NCBI RefSeq assembly: GCF_000007825.1 | Contig: NC_004722.1 | Coordinates: 2,210,501-2,274,500 of the forward strand | DNA: 64,000 nucleotides | Reading direction: 5' to 3' | DNA from: Bacillus cereus ATCC 14579 | Lineage (GTDB): Bacteria > Bacillota > Bacilli > Bacillales > Bacillaceae_G | Shown here: positions 43,801 through 54,124 of the stretch, piece by piece | Layout: each line of letters opens with the position of its first letter | How positions within the stretch are numbered: the stretch's first letter is position 1 | Made by a program: the position numbers and the translations under genes | Notes under the pieces: model-generated | Told to the model about the DNA's origin: nothing | The model's input: the letters and a program-made list of their open reading frames with translations, nothing else | Databases searched by the model: none

Positions 43801-46800
43801 TGATGATAATTTCTTTGAAATGGGTGGACATTCACTTCTCGCATCTCGTTTAATGGCAAGAATTCGTGAAACGTTAAGTGTGGAATTAGGAATTGGGAAA
43901 CTATTTGAATCACCAACTGTTGCCGAACTGGCGCAACAATTAAACCATGCAAAAAGTGCAAGACCAGCTATTCAGAAAGCAAGTAGGTCAAATGAAATTC
44001 CACTTTCATTTGCACAGCGCAGGTTATGGTTCTTAAATTGTTTAGAAGGTCCAAGTCCTACTTATAATATTCCGCTAGTCATTCGTATGAATGGAATATT
44101 GAATCGGGAAGCATTACAAGGTGCTTTTTATGATGTAGTTGAGAAACATGAAACACTTAGAACAATTTTCCCTAACGTATTAGGTAGTTCCTATCAGAAA
44201 ATTTTAGATATGGAAAACTTAAATCTAGAAATGGTAATAACTAATACATGTAAAGATGAATTAGAAAGTGTACTTTCAGAGGCGGTAAGATATAGCTTTA
44301 ACCTCGATTTTGAGCCGGCAGTTCGTTTGCAACTTTTTACAATGAGTGAAAACGAACATGTATTATTAATTCTATTACATCATATTGTAGGTGATGGCTG
44401 GTCATTACAGCCGTTAACGAGAGATTTTACAGCGGCGTATAAAGCGCGATGTCAAGGTGACAGAGTTCAGCTGGAGACACTACCAGTTCAATACGCAGAT
44501 TATGCACTTTGGCAACAGCAATTGCTAGGTGATGAAACGACACAAGAGAGTCTTATTTCAACACAATTAGATTTTTGGAAAGAAGAACTTAAAGGTTTAC
44601 CAGACCAAATGGAGTTACCTACAGATTTCCAGCGTCCAATTGAGACGAGTTACCGCGGGGAAACAATTCATTTTCATATAGATGAAGGTATGCATAGTAG
44701 GTTAGTAGAGCTTGCACGTAAAAATGGAGTTAGTTTGTTTATGGTATTGCAAGCAGGGCTTAGTGCACTATTTACAAGATGAGGTGCAGGCACTGATATA
44801 CCAATTGGAAGTCCGATTGCTGGAAGAAGTGATGATGTACTTTCAGATATTGTTGGTTTATTTGTAAATACATTAGTGTTACGTACAAATACTTCAGGAG
44901 ATCCAAGTTTTAAAGAATTATTAAATAGAGTGAAGCAGGTAAATCTTGCAGCTTATGAAAATCAAGATGTTCCATTTGAAAGGCTTGTTGAAGTATTAAA
45001 TCCAGTACGTACTCGAAACAGCCATCCGTTGTTTCAAGTTATGTTAGCTTTTCAAAATACACCAGAAGCAACGTTTCATGTACCAGATTTAGAAGCGAGC
45101 CTTGAAATTCAAAGCGTTGGTTCTGCAAAATTTGATTTAACATTTGAAATTAGTGAGAGTAACGGGGTTGATGGTACTCCGAACGGTTTACATGGATTAC
45201 TAGAGTTTAGTACCGATTTATATAAACGTGAAACGGTTCAAAAACTAATAGAACGATTCATTTTGTTATTAGATGATGCAACTACAAATCCAGATCAATC
45301 CATTGGCAGATTAGAAATATTAACTTTAGCAGAGAAAAATACAGTGTTAGAAAAGTGGAATGGTGGTTTTCAAATTGCACCAGAAATGACATTGCCACAA
45401 TTGTTTGAAAAGCAGGCTCATATAAATCCAAATTCTATTGCTGTTGTCTTTGAAGATAAGAAATTAACTTATGAAGAGTTAAATAGAAAAGCAAATAAAA
45501 TAGCTCGATTCCTAATAGCAAAAGGGATTGGTCCTGATCAACTCGTTGCTTTAGCGATGCCAAGATCATTAAACATGGTTGTAAGCTTATTAGCTGTTCT
45601 TAAAGCTGGTGCTGGATACCTTCCGTTAGATCCAGATTACCCAGCAGACCGTATTTCATTTATGCTACACGATGCGAAACCATCATGTGTTTTAACGAAT
45701 TCAGAAGTGGAAATTGAATGTAATGAGGCACTAAAAGTTTTAGTTGATGATGTGAAAGTAATAGCAGAGGTTGAGAAATATAGTGAAGACAATATTGATG
45801 AAGTGGAACGAATTAAGCCATTATCTCCATCACATATTGCTTACGTTATTTATACGTCAGGGTCAACGGGCAGACCGAAAGGCGTTATGATACCTCATCA
45901 AAATGTAGTGAGACTTTTAGGAGCAACTGATCATTGGTTCCAGTTTGACGGAAACGATGTTTGGACGATGTTCCATTCATATGCTTTTGATTTCTCGGTT
46001 TGGGAAATTTGGGGACCTTTATTATACGGAGGGCGTTTAGTTGTAGTCCCACATACTGTAAGTCGCTCGCCGAAAGAATTTTTACAGCTTCTTGTTAAAG
46101 AAAAGGTTACGGTTTTAAACCAAACTCCATCAGCGTTCTACCAATTGATGCAAGCAGATCGTGAAAATGAAGAGATTGGCCAAAAATTATCTTTACGATA
46201 TGTTGTTTTTGGAGGGGAAGCACTTGAGCTAAGTCGCTTAGAAGATTGGTATAGTCGACATCCTCATAACGCACCAAAGCTTATTAATATGTATGGTATT
46301 ACAGAGACGACAGTACATGTTAGTTATATTGAATTAGATGAAACTATCGTCTCTTTACGGGCAAATAGTTTAATTGGGTGCAGTATACCTGACCTTAAAG
46401 TGTATGTGTTAGACAACTATTTACAACCAGTCCCACCTGGAGTAGTTGGAGAAATGTATGTTGCAGGTGCAGGACTTGCGCGTGGATATTTAGGAAGAGC
46501 AGGATTAACGGCTGAACGCTTTATCGCAGATCCATTTGGCAAGCCAGGTACAAGAATGTATCGTACAGGAGACTTAGCTCGCTGGCGTAATGATGGGACG
46601 CTAGATTATATAGGACGTGCAGATCATCAAATCAAAATTCGTGGATTCCGAATTGAATTAGGAGAAATAGAAGCAGTCATAATGAAGCACCCTAAAGCTG
46701 AGCAAGTAGCCGTTATTGTACGTGAAGATCAACCAGGGGATAAACGGTTAGTTTCTTATATCATTGCATCAAATAATGAAGCAATTGATACGAATGAAAT

Positions 46801-47991
46801 GCGTCAGTTTGCTAGTGGTAGTTTACCAGATTATATGGTTCCATACGCTTTTGTAGTAGTAAATGAGTTACCTTTAACTCCAAACGGTAAATTAGATAGA
46901 AAGGCATTGCCAGCTCCAGCATTTATCGCATCATCTTCTAGTCGTGGTCCAAGAACACCGCAAGAAGAAATGTTATGTGACTTGTTTACAGAAGTGCTAA
47001 GTGTACCTCAAATTGGAATTGATGACGGATTCTTTGATCTTGGTGGTCATTCACTCCTTGCAGTACAGCTTATGAGCCGCATGAAAGAGGCGCTTGGAGT
47101 GGAACTAAACATTGGTACTTTATTTGCAGCACCAACTGTTGCAGGGTTAGCTGAAAGACTTGAGATGGGGAATGGTCAAAGTGCACTTGATGTGTTGCTT
47201 CCATTACGAGCAAGCGGGGATCAATTACCACTATTTTGTGTACATCCAGCAGGTGGATTAAGTTGGTGCTATGCAGGACTTATGAAATCTTTAGGAACAG
47301 ATTATCCAATTTATGGTGTGCAAGCACGTGGTATTGCTAAAAATGAAGAACTTCCAAAAAGTTTAGAGGAGATGGCGGCGGATTACTTGAAACACGTTCG
47401 TGAAGTACAGCCTCATGGACCATATCGTTTATTAGGTTGGTCGCTTGGAGGAAATGTTGTGCATGCAATGGCGGCGGCAATTACAAAATGAAGGGGAAGA
47501 AGTAGAATTACTTCGTAATGCTTGACTCTTATCCTGGACACTTCTTACCGAATACGGAAGCGCCTACTGAAGAGGAAGCATTAATCGCATTACTTGCTTT
47601 AGGCGGATATGACCCAGATAACATGGATGGTAAACCACTTACAATGGAAAGTGCAGTTGAAATCCTTCGTAAAGATGGAAGTGCATTAGCAAGTCTTGAA
47701 GAAGAGACTATATTGAACTTGAAAGAAACATATGTAAATTCAGTAGGGTTGTTAGGGAAATATGTACCGAAAGTTTATAACGGAGATATCCTGTTCTTTA
47801 GATCTACTGTTATACCAGACTGGTTTGATCCTATTTCTCCAAATACGTGGCTAAATTATTTAGACGGGCAAATTGTGCAGCACGATATTGATTGTAGACA
47901 TAAAGATTTATGTCAGCCAGGTCCGCTTACGGAAATTGGACAAGTATTAGCGAAATATTTGCAGAATAAGAAAGGGGTAAGTAGAGTATGA
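40832..47991 (+). pseudogene. dhbF: Bacillibactin NRPS DhbF, interrupted by one nonsense codon and two one-base insertions
   Basis: Joined, the frame encodes 2385 residues, the expected length. Domains: C1 (HHIVMDG near 140), A1 (YTSGSTGNPKG near 613, Gly-type in the family), PCP1 (GGHSLL near 999), C2 (HHIVGDG near 1182), A2 (YTSGSTGRPKG near 1674, Thr-type), PCP2 (GGHSLL near 2071), thioesterase (GWSLGG near 2203). Lesion 1: TGA at 44780-44782 in C2, where relatives have Leu (TRLGAGTD), a T-to-G change of TTA. Lesion 2: extra G near 47477 (after ATGGCGGCG). Lesion 3: extra C near 47514. Between lesions 2 and 3 the frame reads QLQNEGEEVELL; after lesion 3 it resumes MLDSYPGHF. Open pieces are 40832-44782, 44876-47491 and 47518-47991. 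As written it could not assemble the bacillibactin trimer. Confidence 0.93.
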
Positions 47992-48212
47992 CGAATCCAT
48001 TTGAAAATGATAATTACACATATAAAGTATTAATAAATGAGGAGGGCCAGTATTCTCTCTGGCCTGCTTTTCTCGATGTACCTATTGGCTGGAATATCGT
48101 ATATGAAGAAGCTAGTAGGCAGAGCTGCTTAGAATATGTTGAATATAACTGGAAAGATTTGAATCCAAAAAGTAATCAAGTTCGCGAAAAAACATTAGCA
48201 GGAAAACGATAA
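47988..48212 (+). CDS. MbtH-like protein
   Basis: 74 residues: MTNPFENDNYTYKVLINEEG, SLWPAFLDVPIGW, and a C-terminal half with CLEYVEYNWKDLNPKS. The conserved NxEGQYSLWP and Trp positions define the MbtH family, which chaperones and activates NRPS adenylation domains, here those of DhbF. Its ATG overlaps the dhbF stop (ATGA), so translation is coupled to the last dhbF segment. Confidence 0.92.
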   Translation: MTNPFENDNYTYKVLINEEGQYSLWPAFLDVPIGWNIVYEEASRQSCLEYVEYNWKDLNPKSNQVREKTLAGKR

Positions 48213-49642
48213 TGAAAGAAAAACTAAATCCAAAAGTAGTTGTAAGTATCGTTTATATAACTGCGATGTTTATGGCTGCGATGGACGCAACGATTGTAAA
48301 TGTAGCACTGCAAACGATAAGTAGAGAACTACAAGTACCTGCATCTGCAATGGGGACGGTTAATGTTGGGTATTTAGTTAGTTTAGCTGTTTTCCTTCCG
48401 ATTTCTGGTTGGTTAGGAGATCGATTTGGTACGAAAAGAGTGTTTTTAATTGCTCTTTTCGTATTTACAATTGCCTCTGCTTTATGCGGAATGGCTAACG
48501 ATATTACTTCATTGAATATTTTCCGTATTATTCAAGGTGCTGGTGGAGGGCTTTTAACACCAGTTGGAATGGCAATGTTATTTCGAACATTTTCACCAGA
48601 GGAAAGACCGAAGATTTCTCGGTTCATGATACTTCCAATTGCTGTAGCACCAGCAATTGGAAGTATCATCGGTGGTTTCTTTGTAGATCAAATGTCTTGG
48701 CGTTGGGCATTTTATATTAATCTACCGTTTGGAATCGTTGCATTGCTATTTGGACTTCTATTTTTAGCAGAGCATGTTGAAAAATCAGCTGGTCGCTTTG
48801 ATTCGCTCGGCTTTATTTTATCAGCACCAGGATTTGCGATGCTCATATATGCGCTCAGCCAGGGACCATCAAAAGGGGGGATTTCTCCAGAAATTATGAG
48901 TACTGGGATAGCTGGGGGTGTATTCATTACATTGTTTATAATCGTAGAACTGAAAGTAAAGCAACCGATGTTAGATTTACGTTTATTAAAAGAACCAGTG
49001 TTTAGAAAGATGAGTCTTATATCATTATTTTCATCAGCTGGTTTACTAGGAATGTTATTTGTTTTTCCACTTATGTATCAAAATGTGATAGGAGTTTCCG
49101 CGCTGGAATCAGGACTTACGACATTTCCAGAGGCGATTGGATTAATGATTTCTTCACAAATTGTGCCATGGTCATATAAAAAATTAGGAGCGCGAAAGGT
49201 AATTTCTATTGGATTAATTTGTACCGTGGTTATCTTTGTTTTATTAAGTTTTGTAAATCACGATACGAATCCGTGGCAAATCCGCGCATTATTGTTTGGT
49301 ATCGGTATTTTCTTAGGTCAATCTGTCGGTGCGGTTCAATTTTCTGCCTTTAACAATATCACGCCGCCTTCTATGGGGAGAGCTACTACTATATTCAATG
49401 TGCAAAATCGATTAGGTTCAGCAATAGGAGTAGCTGTTTTAGCTAGTATACTAGCTGGTTTTGGAAGTAATAACGCTCAATCCGATTTTTTACCATATCA
49501 AGCAGCATTAATTGGATCAGCAATATTTTTGCTCATAGCACTACTATTTTCTTTACGTATTTCCGATAAAGAGGTAATGTCAAAGAAGAAAGAAAAAACA
49601 TTATCTGTATCAGAAAAAGAGAAAGTACTTGTCAATGAATAA
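48212..49642 (+). CDS. MFS transporter of the DHA2 (EmrB/QacA) type, probable siderophore exporter
   Basis: A 476-residue, 14-TM-type protein: MDATIVNVALQTI in TM1, GWLGDRFGTKRVF motif A near 67-79, GGGLLTPVGMAMLF in TM4 and QNRLGSAIGVAVLASILAG late. Its start overlaps the mbtH-like stop by one base (TAATG), placing it in the dhb operon, so export of bacillibactin is the likely role (inference from context). In B. subtilis a different MFS protein, YmfD/YmfE, does this. Confidence 0.88.
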   Translation: MKEKLNPKVVVSIVYITAMFMAAMDATIVNVALQTISRELQVPASAMGTVNVGYLVSLAVFLPISGWLGDRFGTKRVFLIALFVFTIASALCGMANDITSLNIFRIIQGAGGGLLTPVGMAMLFRTFSPEERPKISRFMILPIAVAPAIGSIIGGFFVDQMSWRWAFYINLPFGIVALLFGLLFLAEHVEKSAGRFDSLGFILSAPGFAMLIYALSQGPSKGGISPEIMSTGIAGGVFITLFIIVELKVKQPMLDLRLLKEPVFRKMSLISLFSSAGLLGMLFVFPLMYQNVIGVSALESGLTTFPEAIGLMISSQIVPWSYKKLGARKVISIGLICTVVIFVLLSFVNHDTNPWQIRALLFGIGIFLGQSVGAVQFSAFNNITPPSMGRATTIFNVQNRLGSAIGVAVLASILAGFGSNNAQSDFLPYQAALIGSAIFLLIALLFSLRISDKEVMSKKKEKTLSVSEKEKVLVNE

Positions 49643-49699
49643 CAATATACGCATGCTTTCTTATGAAAATTGATATTCGTTGAATAAAGGAGAGTTTAC

Positions 49700-50449
49700 A
49701 TGATAGAAAGTAAAGTTGTAGATTCTATTCCAACTTTGAATGAGAATGATTGTCAAATATGGTGGGCAAGAATTTCGGATTTACAATCATGGCATTACAA
49801 TTTACTAAATGATATAGAGCGAGAGAAAGCAAATTCGTATCATCATTCGGCAGATCGAGCTCGTTTTATAATAGGTTGCGTAATAAGTAGATTAGTTCTC
49901 GGTAAGATACTTTCTATGTCACCAGTCCAAGTACCAATTGATCGAATGTGCTCAGTATGTAAAGTGCAGCATGGAAGACCACAATTACCAGAAGGTATGC
50001 CGCAATTATCCGTTTCGCATTCAGGTGAGTGGGTTGTCGTTGCTTTTACAAAATCTGCACCTGTTGGCATAGATGTAGAACAAATGAATCCAAATGTAGA
50101 TGTTATGAAAATGGCAGAAGGTGTATTAACAGACATTGAAATAGCGCAAGTTATGAAACTGCCAAATGAACAGAAAATAGAAGGATTTTTAACATATTGG
50201 ACTCGAAAAGAAGCGGTGCTGAAAGCGACAGGTGAAGGACTAATGATTCCGCCAGTACATATTACAGTATCAGCTCCAAATGATCCTCCAAACTTGTTGG
50301 TTTTTAAGGATAGACAAGAGTTATTAAATAATACAATGATGGAAGATGTAAAGCCTAGTTTAGATTATAGGGCCTCTGTTGCAATATTCAGTAAGGAAGT
50401 AACTGAAATTACGCAATTAGATGCGGCAGCACTTTTAAATCTTAAATAA
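49700..50449 (+). CDS. sfp: 4'-phosphopantetheinyl transferase (Sfp type)
   Basis: A 249-residue protein: SVSHSGEWVVVAF, VGIDVEQMNPNVD (Mg-binding Asp/Glu near 117-119), and FLTYWTRKEAVLKATGEGL (WxxKEA near 165). It transfers phosphopantetheine from CoA to the carrier Ser of DhbB and DhbF. ATAAAGGAGAG ribosome site, 57 bases after the exporter gene. Confidence 0.94.
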   Translation: MIESKVVDSIPTLNENDCQIWWARISDLQSWHYNLLNDIEREKANSYHHSADRARFIIGCVISRLVLGKILSMSPVQVPIDRMCSVCKVQHGRPQLPEGMPQLSVSHSGEWVVVAFTKSAPVGIDVEQMNPNVDVMKMAEGVLTDIEIAQVMKLPNEQKIEGFLTYWTRKEAVLKATGEGLMIPPVHITVSAPNDPPNLLVFKDRQELLNNTMMEDVKPSLDYRASVAIFSKEVTEITQLDAAALLNLK

Positions 50450-50474
50450 AAAAATTATAGAAGAGGTGTTCCTC

Positions 50475-51017
50475 ATGTTAGTAGCGGAAAATAGAAAGAA
50501 TGAATTCACTTATAACGTACAAGCAATTAAAAATATTTTATTTTCTGGAGATACATCATCCATTCATGCTTTAGAAAAGCTTTTAAATGATACAGTTCAG
50601 TTTGATGTTCTTGAACAAGAGGCACTTGGTAGACAGTACATTCCGAAAGAAGCAAAGAATTTCTTTGATAAAGATGGAACATTTCTTTACCGTGTATCTA
50701 ATGTTAGTTATAAAGGCAAGGTGTTATCTGAAAATCTAATTTTTGCAGACACTTCGTTTTTACCGGACGCAATAAAGAGTGAATTAGAGAGTGGAAATAT
50801 TCCTGTTGAAAAGCTTATAGAAAAGATGGAAGTAAGAAGAAATGTATTATATGAAGGATATCAGCCATCTGGAAATATTATCGAATTGTTTGATGGATGT
50901 TCTGTTACAGCGAATGTGTATCCAACTAGAAAGTATCAAATTGTAAGTAAATGCAAATGTGTATTTTATATTTGTGAAGTGTATCATGCAGAGAATATAA
51001 AGCAATTGCTTAAATAA
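50475..51017 (+). CDS. Chorismate-lyase-like (DUF98-type) protein
   Basis: The ATG at 50475 is chosen (AGAGGTG six bases upstream). The 180-residue pattern fits the DUF98/UbiC-fold group: SSIHALEKLLNDTVQFDVLEQE near the start, ENLIFADTSFLPDAI, then IPVEKLIEKMEVRRNVLYEG (Arg pair) and, at the end, RKYQIVSKCKCVFYICEVY (late Glu). UbiC cleaves chorismate to 4-hydroxybenzoate and pyruvate with comparable Arg and Glu. It is 25 bases after sfp in the siderophore operon. A role on chorismate or a DHB-related ligand is inference; similarity is partial. Confidence 0.65.
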   Translation: MLVAENRKNEFTYNVQAIKNILFSGDTSSIHALEKLLNDTVQFDVLEQEALGRQYIPKEAKNFFDKDGTFLYRVSNVSYKGKVLSENLIFADTSFLPDAIKSELESGNIPVEKLIEKMEVRRNVLYEGYQPSGNIIELFDGCSVTANVYPTRKYQIVSKCKCVFYICEVYHAENIKQLLK

Positions 51018-51058
51018 AAACAAGAAACCAGCCTATAAAATGGCTGGTTTCTTGTTTA
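51018..51058. terminator. Bidirectional terminator between the dhb operon and hbs
   Basis: AACAAGAAACCAGCC / GGCTGGTTTCTTGTT 15-bp stem with A/T flanks; overlaps the hbs stop codon on the reverse strand. Confidence 0.9.
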
Positions 51059-51328
51059 TTTAACAGCTTCTTTTAATTCTTTACCTGCTTTAAATGCAGG
51101 AACTTTACCAGCGGCGATTTGAATTTCTTCGCCAGTTTGCGGATTACGTCCTGTACGAGCAGATCTTTCGCGCACTTCAAAAGTTCCAAAACCGATTAGT
51201 TGAACTTTATCTCCAGATTGTAATGCATTAGCAATTGTGTCAAATACGGATTGTACAGCTGCAGAAGCGTCCTTTTGAGAAATATCAGCTGATTGAGCTA
51301 CGTTTTTAATTAATTCTGTTTTGTTCAT
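51056..51328 (-). CDS. hbs: DNA-binding protein HU
   Basis: 90 residues: MNKTELIKNVAQSADISQKD, VQLIGFGTFEVRERSARTGR, NPQTGEEIQIAAGKVPAF, KAGKELKEAVK. This is the full HU/IHF-family signature, including the NPQTGE arm that intercalates in the DNA minor groove. A nucleoid protein, highly expressed. GAGGTGAAAAC ribosome site upstream of 51328. It is convergent to the dhb operon. Confidence 0.97.
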   Translation of the reverse strand: MNKTELIKNVAQSADISQKDASAAVQSVFDTIANALQSGDKVQLIGFGTFEVRERSARTGRNPQTGEEIQIAAGKVPAFKAGKELKEAVK

Positions 51329-51532
51329 GTTTTCACCTCATAAAAAAATTTTTGGAATGAATGTTTTAGTATAATAGATAGTAAAGATAAAGCTATCACT
51401 ATGATTAGATAGAATACTATATAATTATGTTAATTTCGTTGCAAGAGACTGAATCCCTTCTATTATTTAGGGATTAATTAAGAATCGATGCATATAAAAA
51501 GCTTTAGTATGAGGATGAGGGGGAGTATATGA

Positions 51533-52300
51533 ATGATTTTTCGTGAAAAAAATGAGAAGGAAAGTATATTAATTCGTCAACATGACCATGGTTTTTTAGC
51601 TGGAGAGATTGCAAAACATATAAAAGAAGACTTTTTTGAAAGTAAAACATATTTAAAAGAAACAGTTGATGCAATATATGAGCATGACAGAGGATGGATA
51701 GAGCTTGATAAAGTACCAATTTTGAATGATGCTAAAAATATTCCATATACATTTATGGATTGTCCAAGCCCATTACGTTTTGTTTTTTATACGATTGGTT
51801 TGAATGAAATTGAAAATTCTAATCCATACGGGGCATTGCTTTGTAGTAAACATTTTTTATCATTTCCACTAAACGAGGAAGATGAAGAGATGATGTCATT
51901 TTATAAACATGAATTAGAACGACAAAAAAGAATCTTGAAAACGTTAACAAAAGAACAGTTTGCGATGTTCGATAAACATTATAAATTATTAAAGTTTTGT
52001 GATGAACTTTCTTTATACGTATGTATGAATAAGTCTGGTGTCAAAAAGAAAGATGAAATTGATTTATTTAAAGATGGTTTTGAAGGAACAGAAATGTTTA
52101 ATAGTGAAGAGGAGAAACTTATTCAAGCTGAATGGGTGGACGAGGAAACAATTCGGATTACACCATTTCCATTTCAAACGGAATTTTATACGTATGTAAA
52201 ATATAAAACGATAAATAAGCATGAAATGAAAGAAAAAGGGATTGCAAAGGTTGATAGAGAATCAGAAATGAAGAAACAAACCATTCGTTTCATACAATAA
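51533..52300 (+). CDS. DUF3891 family protein
   Basis: 255 residues starting MIFREKNEKESILIRQHDHG; IRQHDHGFLAGEIAKHI is the DUF3891 N-terminal signature, a possible metal site from the His-Asp-His cluster. It continues with EHDRGW and many charged helices (HD-like arrangement of His/Asp). Function unknown; an HD-domain-like hydrolase fold is possible. GAGGGGGAG upstream. 14 bases before the DinB-like gene, thus probably co-transcribed. Confidence 0.8.
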   Translation: MIFREKNEKESILIRQHDHGFLAGEIAKHIKEDFFESKTYLKETVDAIYEHDRGWIELDKVPILNDAKNIPYTFMDCPSPLRFVFYTIGLNEIENSNPYGALLCSKHFLSFPLNEEDEEMMSFYKHELERQKRILKTLTKEQFAMFDKHYKLLKFCDELSLYVCMNKSGVKKKDEIDLFKDGFEGTEMFNSEEEKLIQAEWVDEETIRITPFPFQTEFYTYVKYKTINKHEMKEKGIAKVDRESEMKKQTIRFIQ

Positions 52301-52314
52301 GGAGGTAATATAAA

Positions 52315-52839
52315 TTGAAAGATTATATATTAAAACAGTGTGATTATCATGCTTGGGCCAATACAAGATTATTCAATCGATTAAAAGAGTTACCAAACTA
52401 TGAGACGATTTTTAATGAGCAGATACAGAGTGTATTTCCATCCATTAAGGATACTTTTGTGCATATTTATATTACAGATCAAGTGTGGTTACATATATTG
52501 CATGGTAAAAGTATGAATGAAGCAATACAAGACCGAGAAGATTTACGAAAACAAATTGAAACTAAATCGTTACATGAATTAGAAAAAATGTTTGAAAACA
52601 TGGCAAATCAATATAAAGATTTTTTAATTACAATACAAGATGTGAATGCTGTATTTGTTATTGAGAATCCATATGTAGGGAAATTAGAAACTTCGATTTT
52701 AGAATTAGTGCAACATGTCGTAAATCATGGTACATATCATAGAGGAAATATAACAGCGATGATCCGTCAACTTGGTCATTCGTCGACAATGATGGATTTT
52801 GTACTGTATTTACATATGGTTAAAAAGCAGGGAGAGTAA
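52315..52839 (+). CDS. DinB/YfiT-family putative metal-dependent enzyme
   Basis: 174 residues from a TTG start with AAGGAGGTAATATAAA upstream. It begins MKDYILKQCDYHAWANTRLF; the DinB fold's His triad is visible as FVHIYITDQVW (His near 50), and VNHGTYHRGNITAMIRQLG (two His near 137-142). DinB proteins are four-helix metal-binding enzymes, some thiol-transferases. Substrate unknown. No LexA box is seen, so SOS control is not indicated. Confidence 0.85.
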   Translation: MKDYILKQCDYHAWANTRLFNRLKELPNYETIFNEQIQSVFPSIKDTFVHIYITDQVWLHILHGKSMNEAIQDREDLRKQIETKSLHELEKMFENMANQYKDFLITIQDVNAVFVIENPYVGKLETSILELVQHVVNHGTYHRGNITAMIRQLGHSSTMMDFVLYLHMVKKQGE

Positions 52840-52850
52840 TATAGTTTGTA

Positions 52851-52894
52851 AGAAGGAGAGGCTTTAATTATAGAAGTCTCTCCTTCTATTTTAT
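52851..52894. terminator. Bidirectional terminator
   Basis: AGAAGGAGAG...CTCTCCTTCT hairpin with T-rich flank between convergent dinB-like and protease genes. Confidence 0.8.
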
Positions 52895-52930
52895 TCCGCA
52901 TTCATGGTAGATCGACTGATTAAAGTTTTC

Positions 52931-54124
52931 TTAAGAAGCTTTATTTTCTTGTAATTGCTTAGCATATTGTACAGCCTTATATGCATTGACTCTACCGTTT
53001 TTCCAGTACGTACCTGTACCACTAATTTTATCAGAAGTTGACTCAATAATTTGGCGAATTTGTGTATTACTATATCCTTGATTTGCTAAAAGAGCAGCGA
53101 CTCCTGCAACATGAGGTGTTGCCATAGATGTACCACTTAATGATTGATACGTGCTTCCTTTATATGTTGAATATATATTTGAACCTGGTGCTGCAACATC
53201 TACCCAGCTACCATAAGTAGAGAATGAAGATTTTCTATCTGATTGATCTGTAGAACCAACTGCAATTACTTCGCTGTAATAAGCAGGGTAATTAGCTTTT
53301 GTATTTCCAGCATTTCCAGCAGCTGCAACTATAACAGAGCCTTTATTCCATGCATATTGAACGGCTTGTTGTAATGCAGTACCACCATTTGGAGCTCCTA
53401 AACTTAAACTAATTACTTTTGCACCCGAATCAGCAGCTTCTCGAATACCTTGCGCTACAGCATCAAGAGTACCACTTCCTTGATTATCTAATACGCGGAC
53501 AGCATAAATTGAAGTTTGTGGGGCAACACCAGCAATTCCGACGCTGTTATTCGTAAGTGCTCCAGTAATTCCAGCGCAATGTGTACCATGACCATTACCA
53601 TCATCAGATGTATTGTCGTTATCAACATAATCATGCCCGTAAATTACTTTCGAAGCCAGATCAGGGTGTGAGCCTTGAACTCCTGTATCAATAATAGCTA
53701 CTTTTACACCAGGATCACTTCGTTGGCTATCCCAAGCTTGTGGAGCTTGAATCTTTTGTAATCCATATTGATTATTAAAATATGGGTCGTTTGGAGTCCA
53801 AAAGGCGTGAACGTAATAATTTGGTTCTGCATATTCCACATCTGGATTATTTTTATAACTCTTTATTTTTTCTTTTACAGTACCTTTTGAAAATTGTACG
53901 ACTTCAAAACCTAACTTATCATCTTTAGATAAGACATTAGCTCCGACAGATTTATGAAAAGATTGCACATTACTTAAAGATGCATTTTGTTTGAACTTAA
54001 CGATTAATTGGTTAGGAACGTAATCAGTAGATGATGTTTCAGCACTTGAAGTATTCGTGTTAAAGAAGAAACCACCAATAATAAATGATAAAACAGATAG
54101 GAAAACAATGATTTTGTTTTTCAA
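52931..54124 (-). CDS. Secreted subtilisin-like serine protease (S8, thermitase-like)
   Basis: 397 residues: signal peptide 1-28 (MKNKIIVFLSVLSFIIGG...), inhibitor-type propeptide about 35-105 (PNQLIVKFK, VQFSKGTVKEKI), then a catalytic domain. The triad is Asp in VAIIDTGVQGSHPDL, His in DGNGHGTHCAGI and Ser in LSGTSMATPHVAG. Close to thermitase/intermediate S8 proteases of Bacillus. Exported and autoprocessed. ATG at 54124 follows GGGAGGAAAAATC. Monocistronic with terminator at 52851. Confidence 0.94.
   Translation of the reverse strand: MKNKIIVFLSVLSFIIGGFFFNTNTSSAETSSTDYVPNQLIVKFKQNASLSNVQSFHKSVGANVLSKDDKLGFEVVQFSKGTVKEKIKSYKNNPDVEYAEPNYYVHAFWTPNDPYFNNQYGLQKIQAPQAWDSQRSDPGVKVAIIDTGVQGSHPDLASKVIYGHDYVDNDNTSDDGNGHGTHCAGITGALTNNSVGIAGVAPQTSIYAVRVLDNQGSGTLDAVAQGIREAADSGAKVISLSLGAPNGGTALQQAVQYAWNKGSVIVAAAGNAGNTKANYPAYYSEVIAVGSTDQSDRKSSFSTYGSWVDVAAPGSNIYSTYKGSTYQSLSGTSMATPHVAGVAALLANQGYSNTQIRQIIESTSDKISGTGTYWKNGRVNAYKAVQYAKQLQENKAS

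Noticed and set aside
36037..51017. Novel biosynthetic cluster
   Set aside because: The gene content and order dhbA-C-E-B-F-mbtH-exporter-sfp are those of the known bacillibactin pathway; only the terminal DUF98-like gene and the dhbF lesions are unusual.
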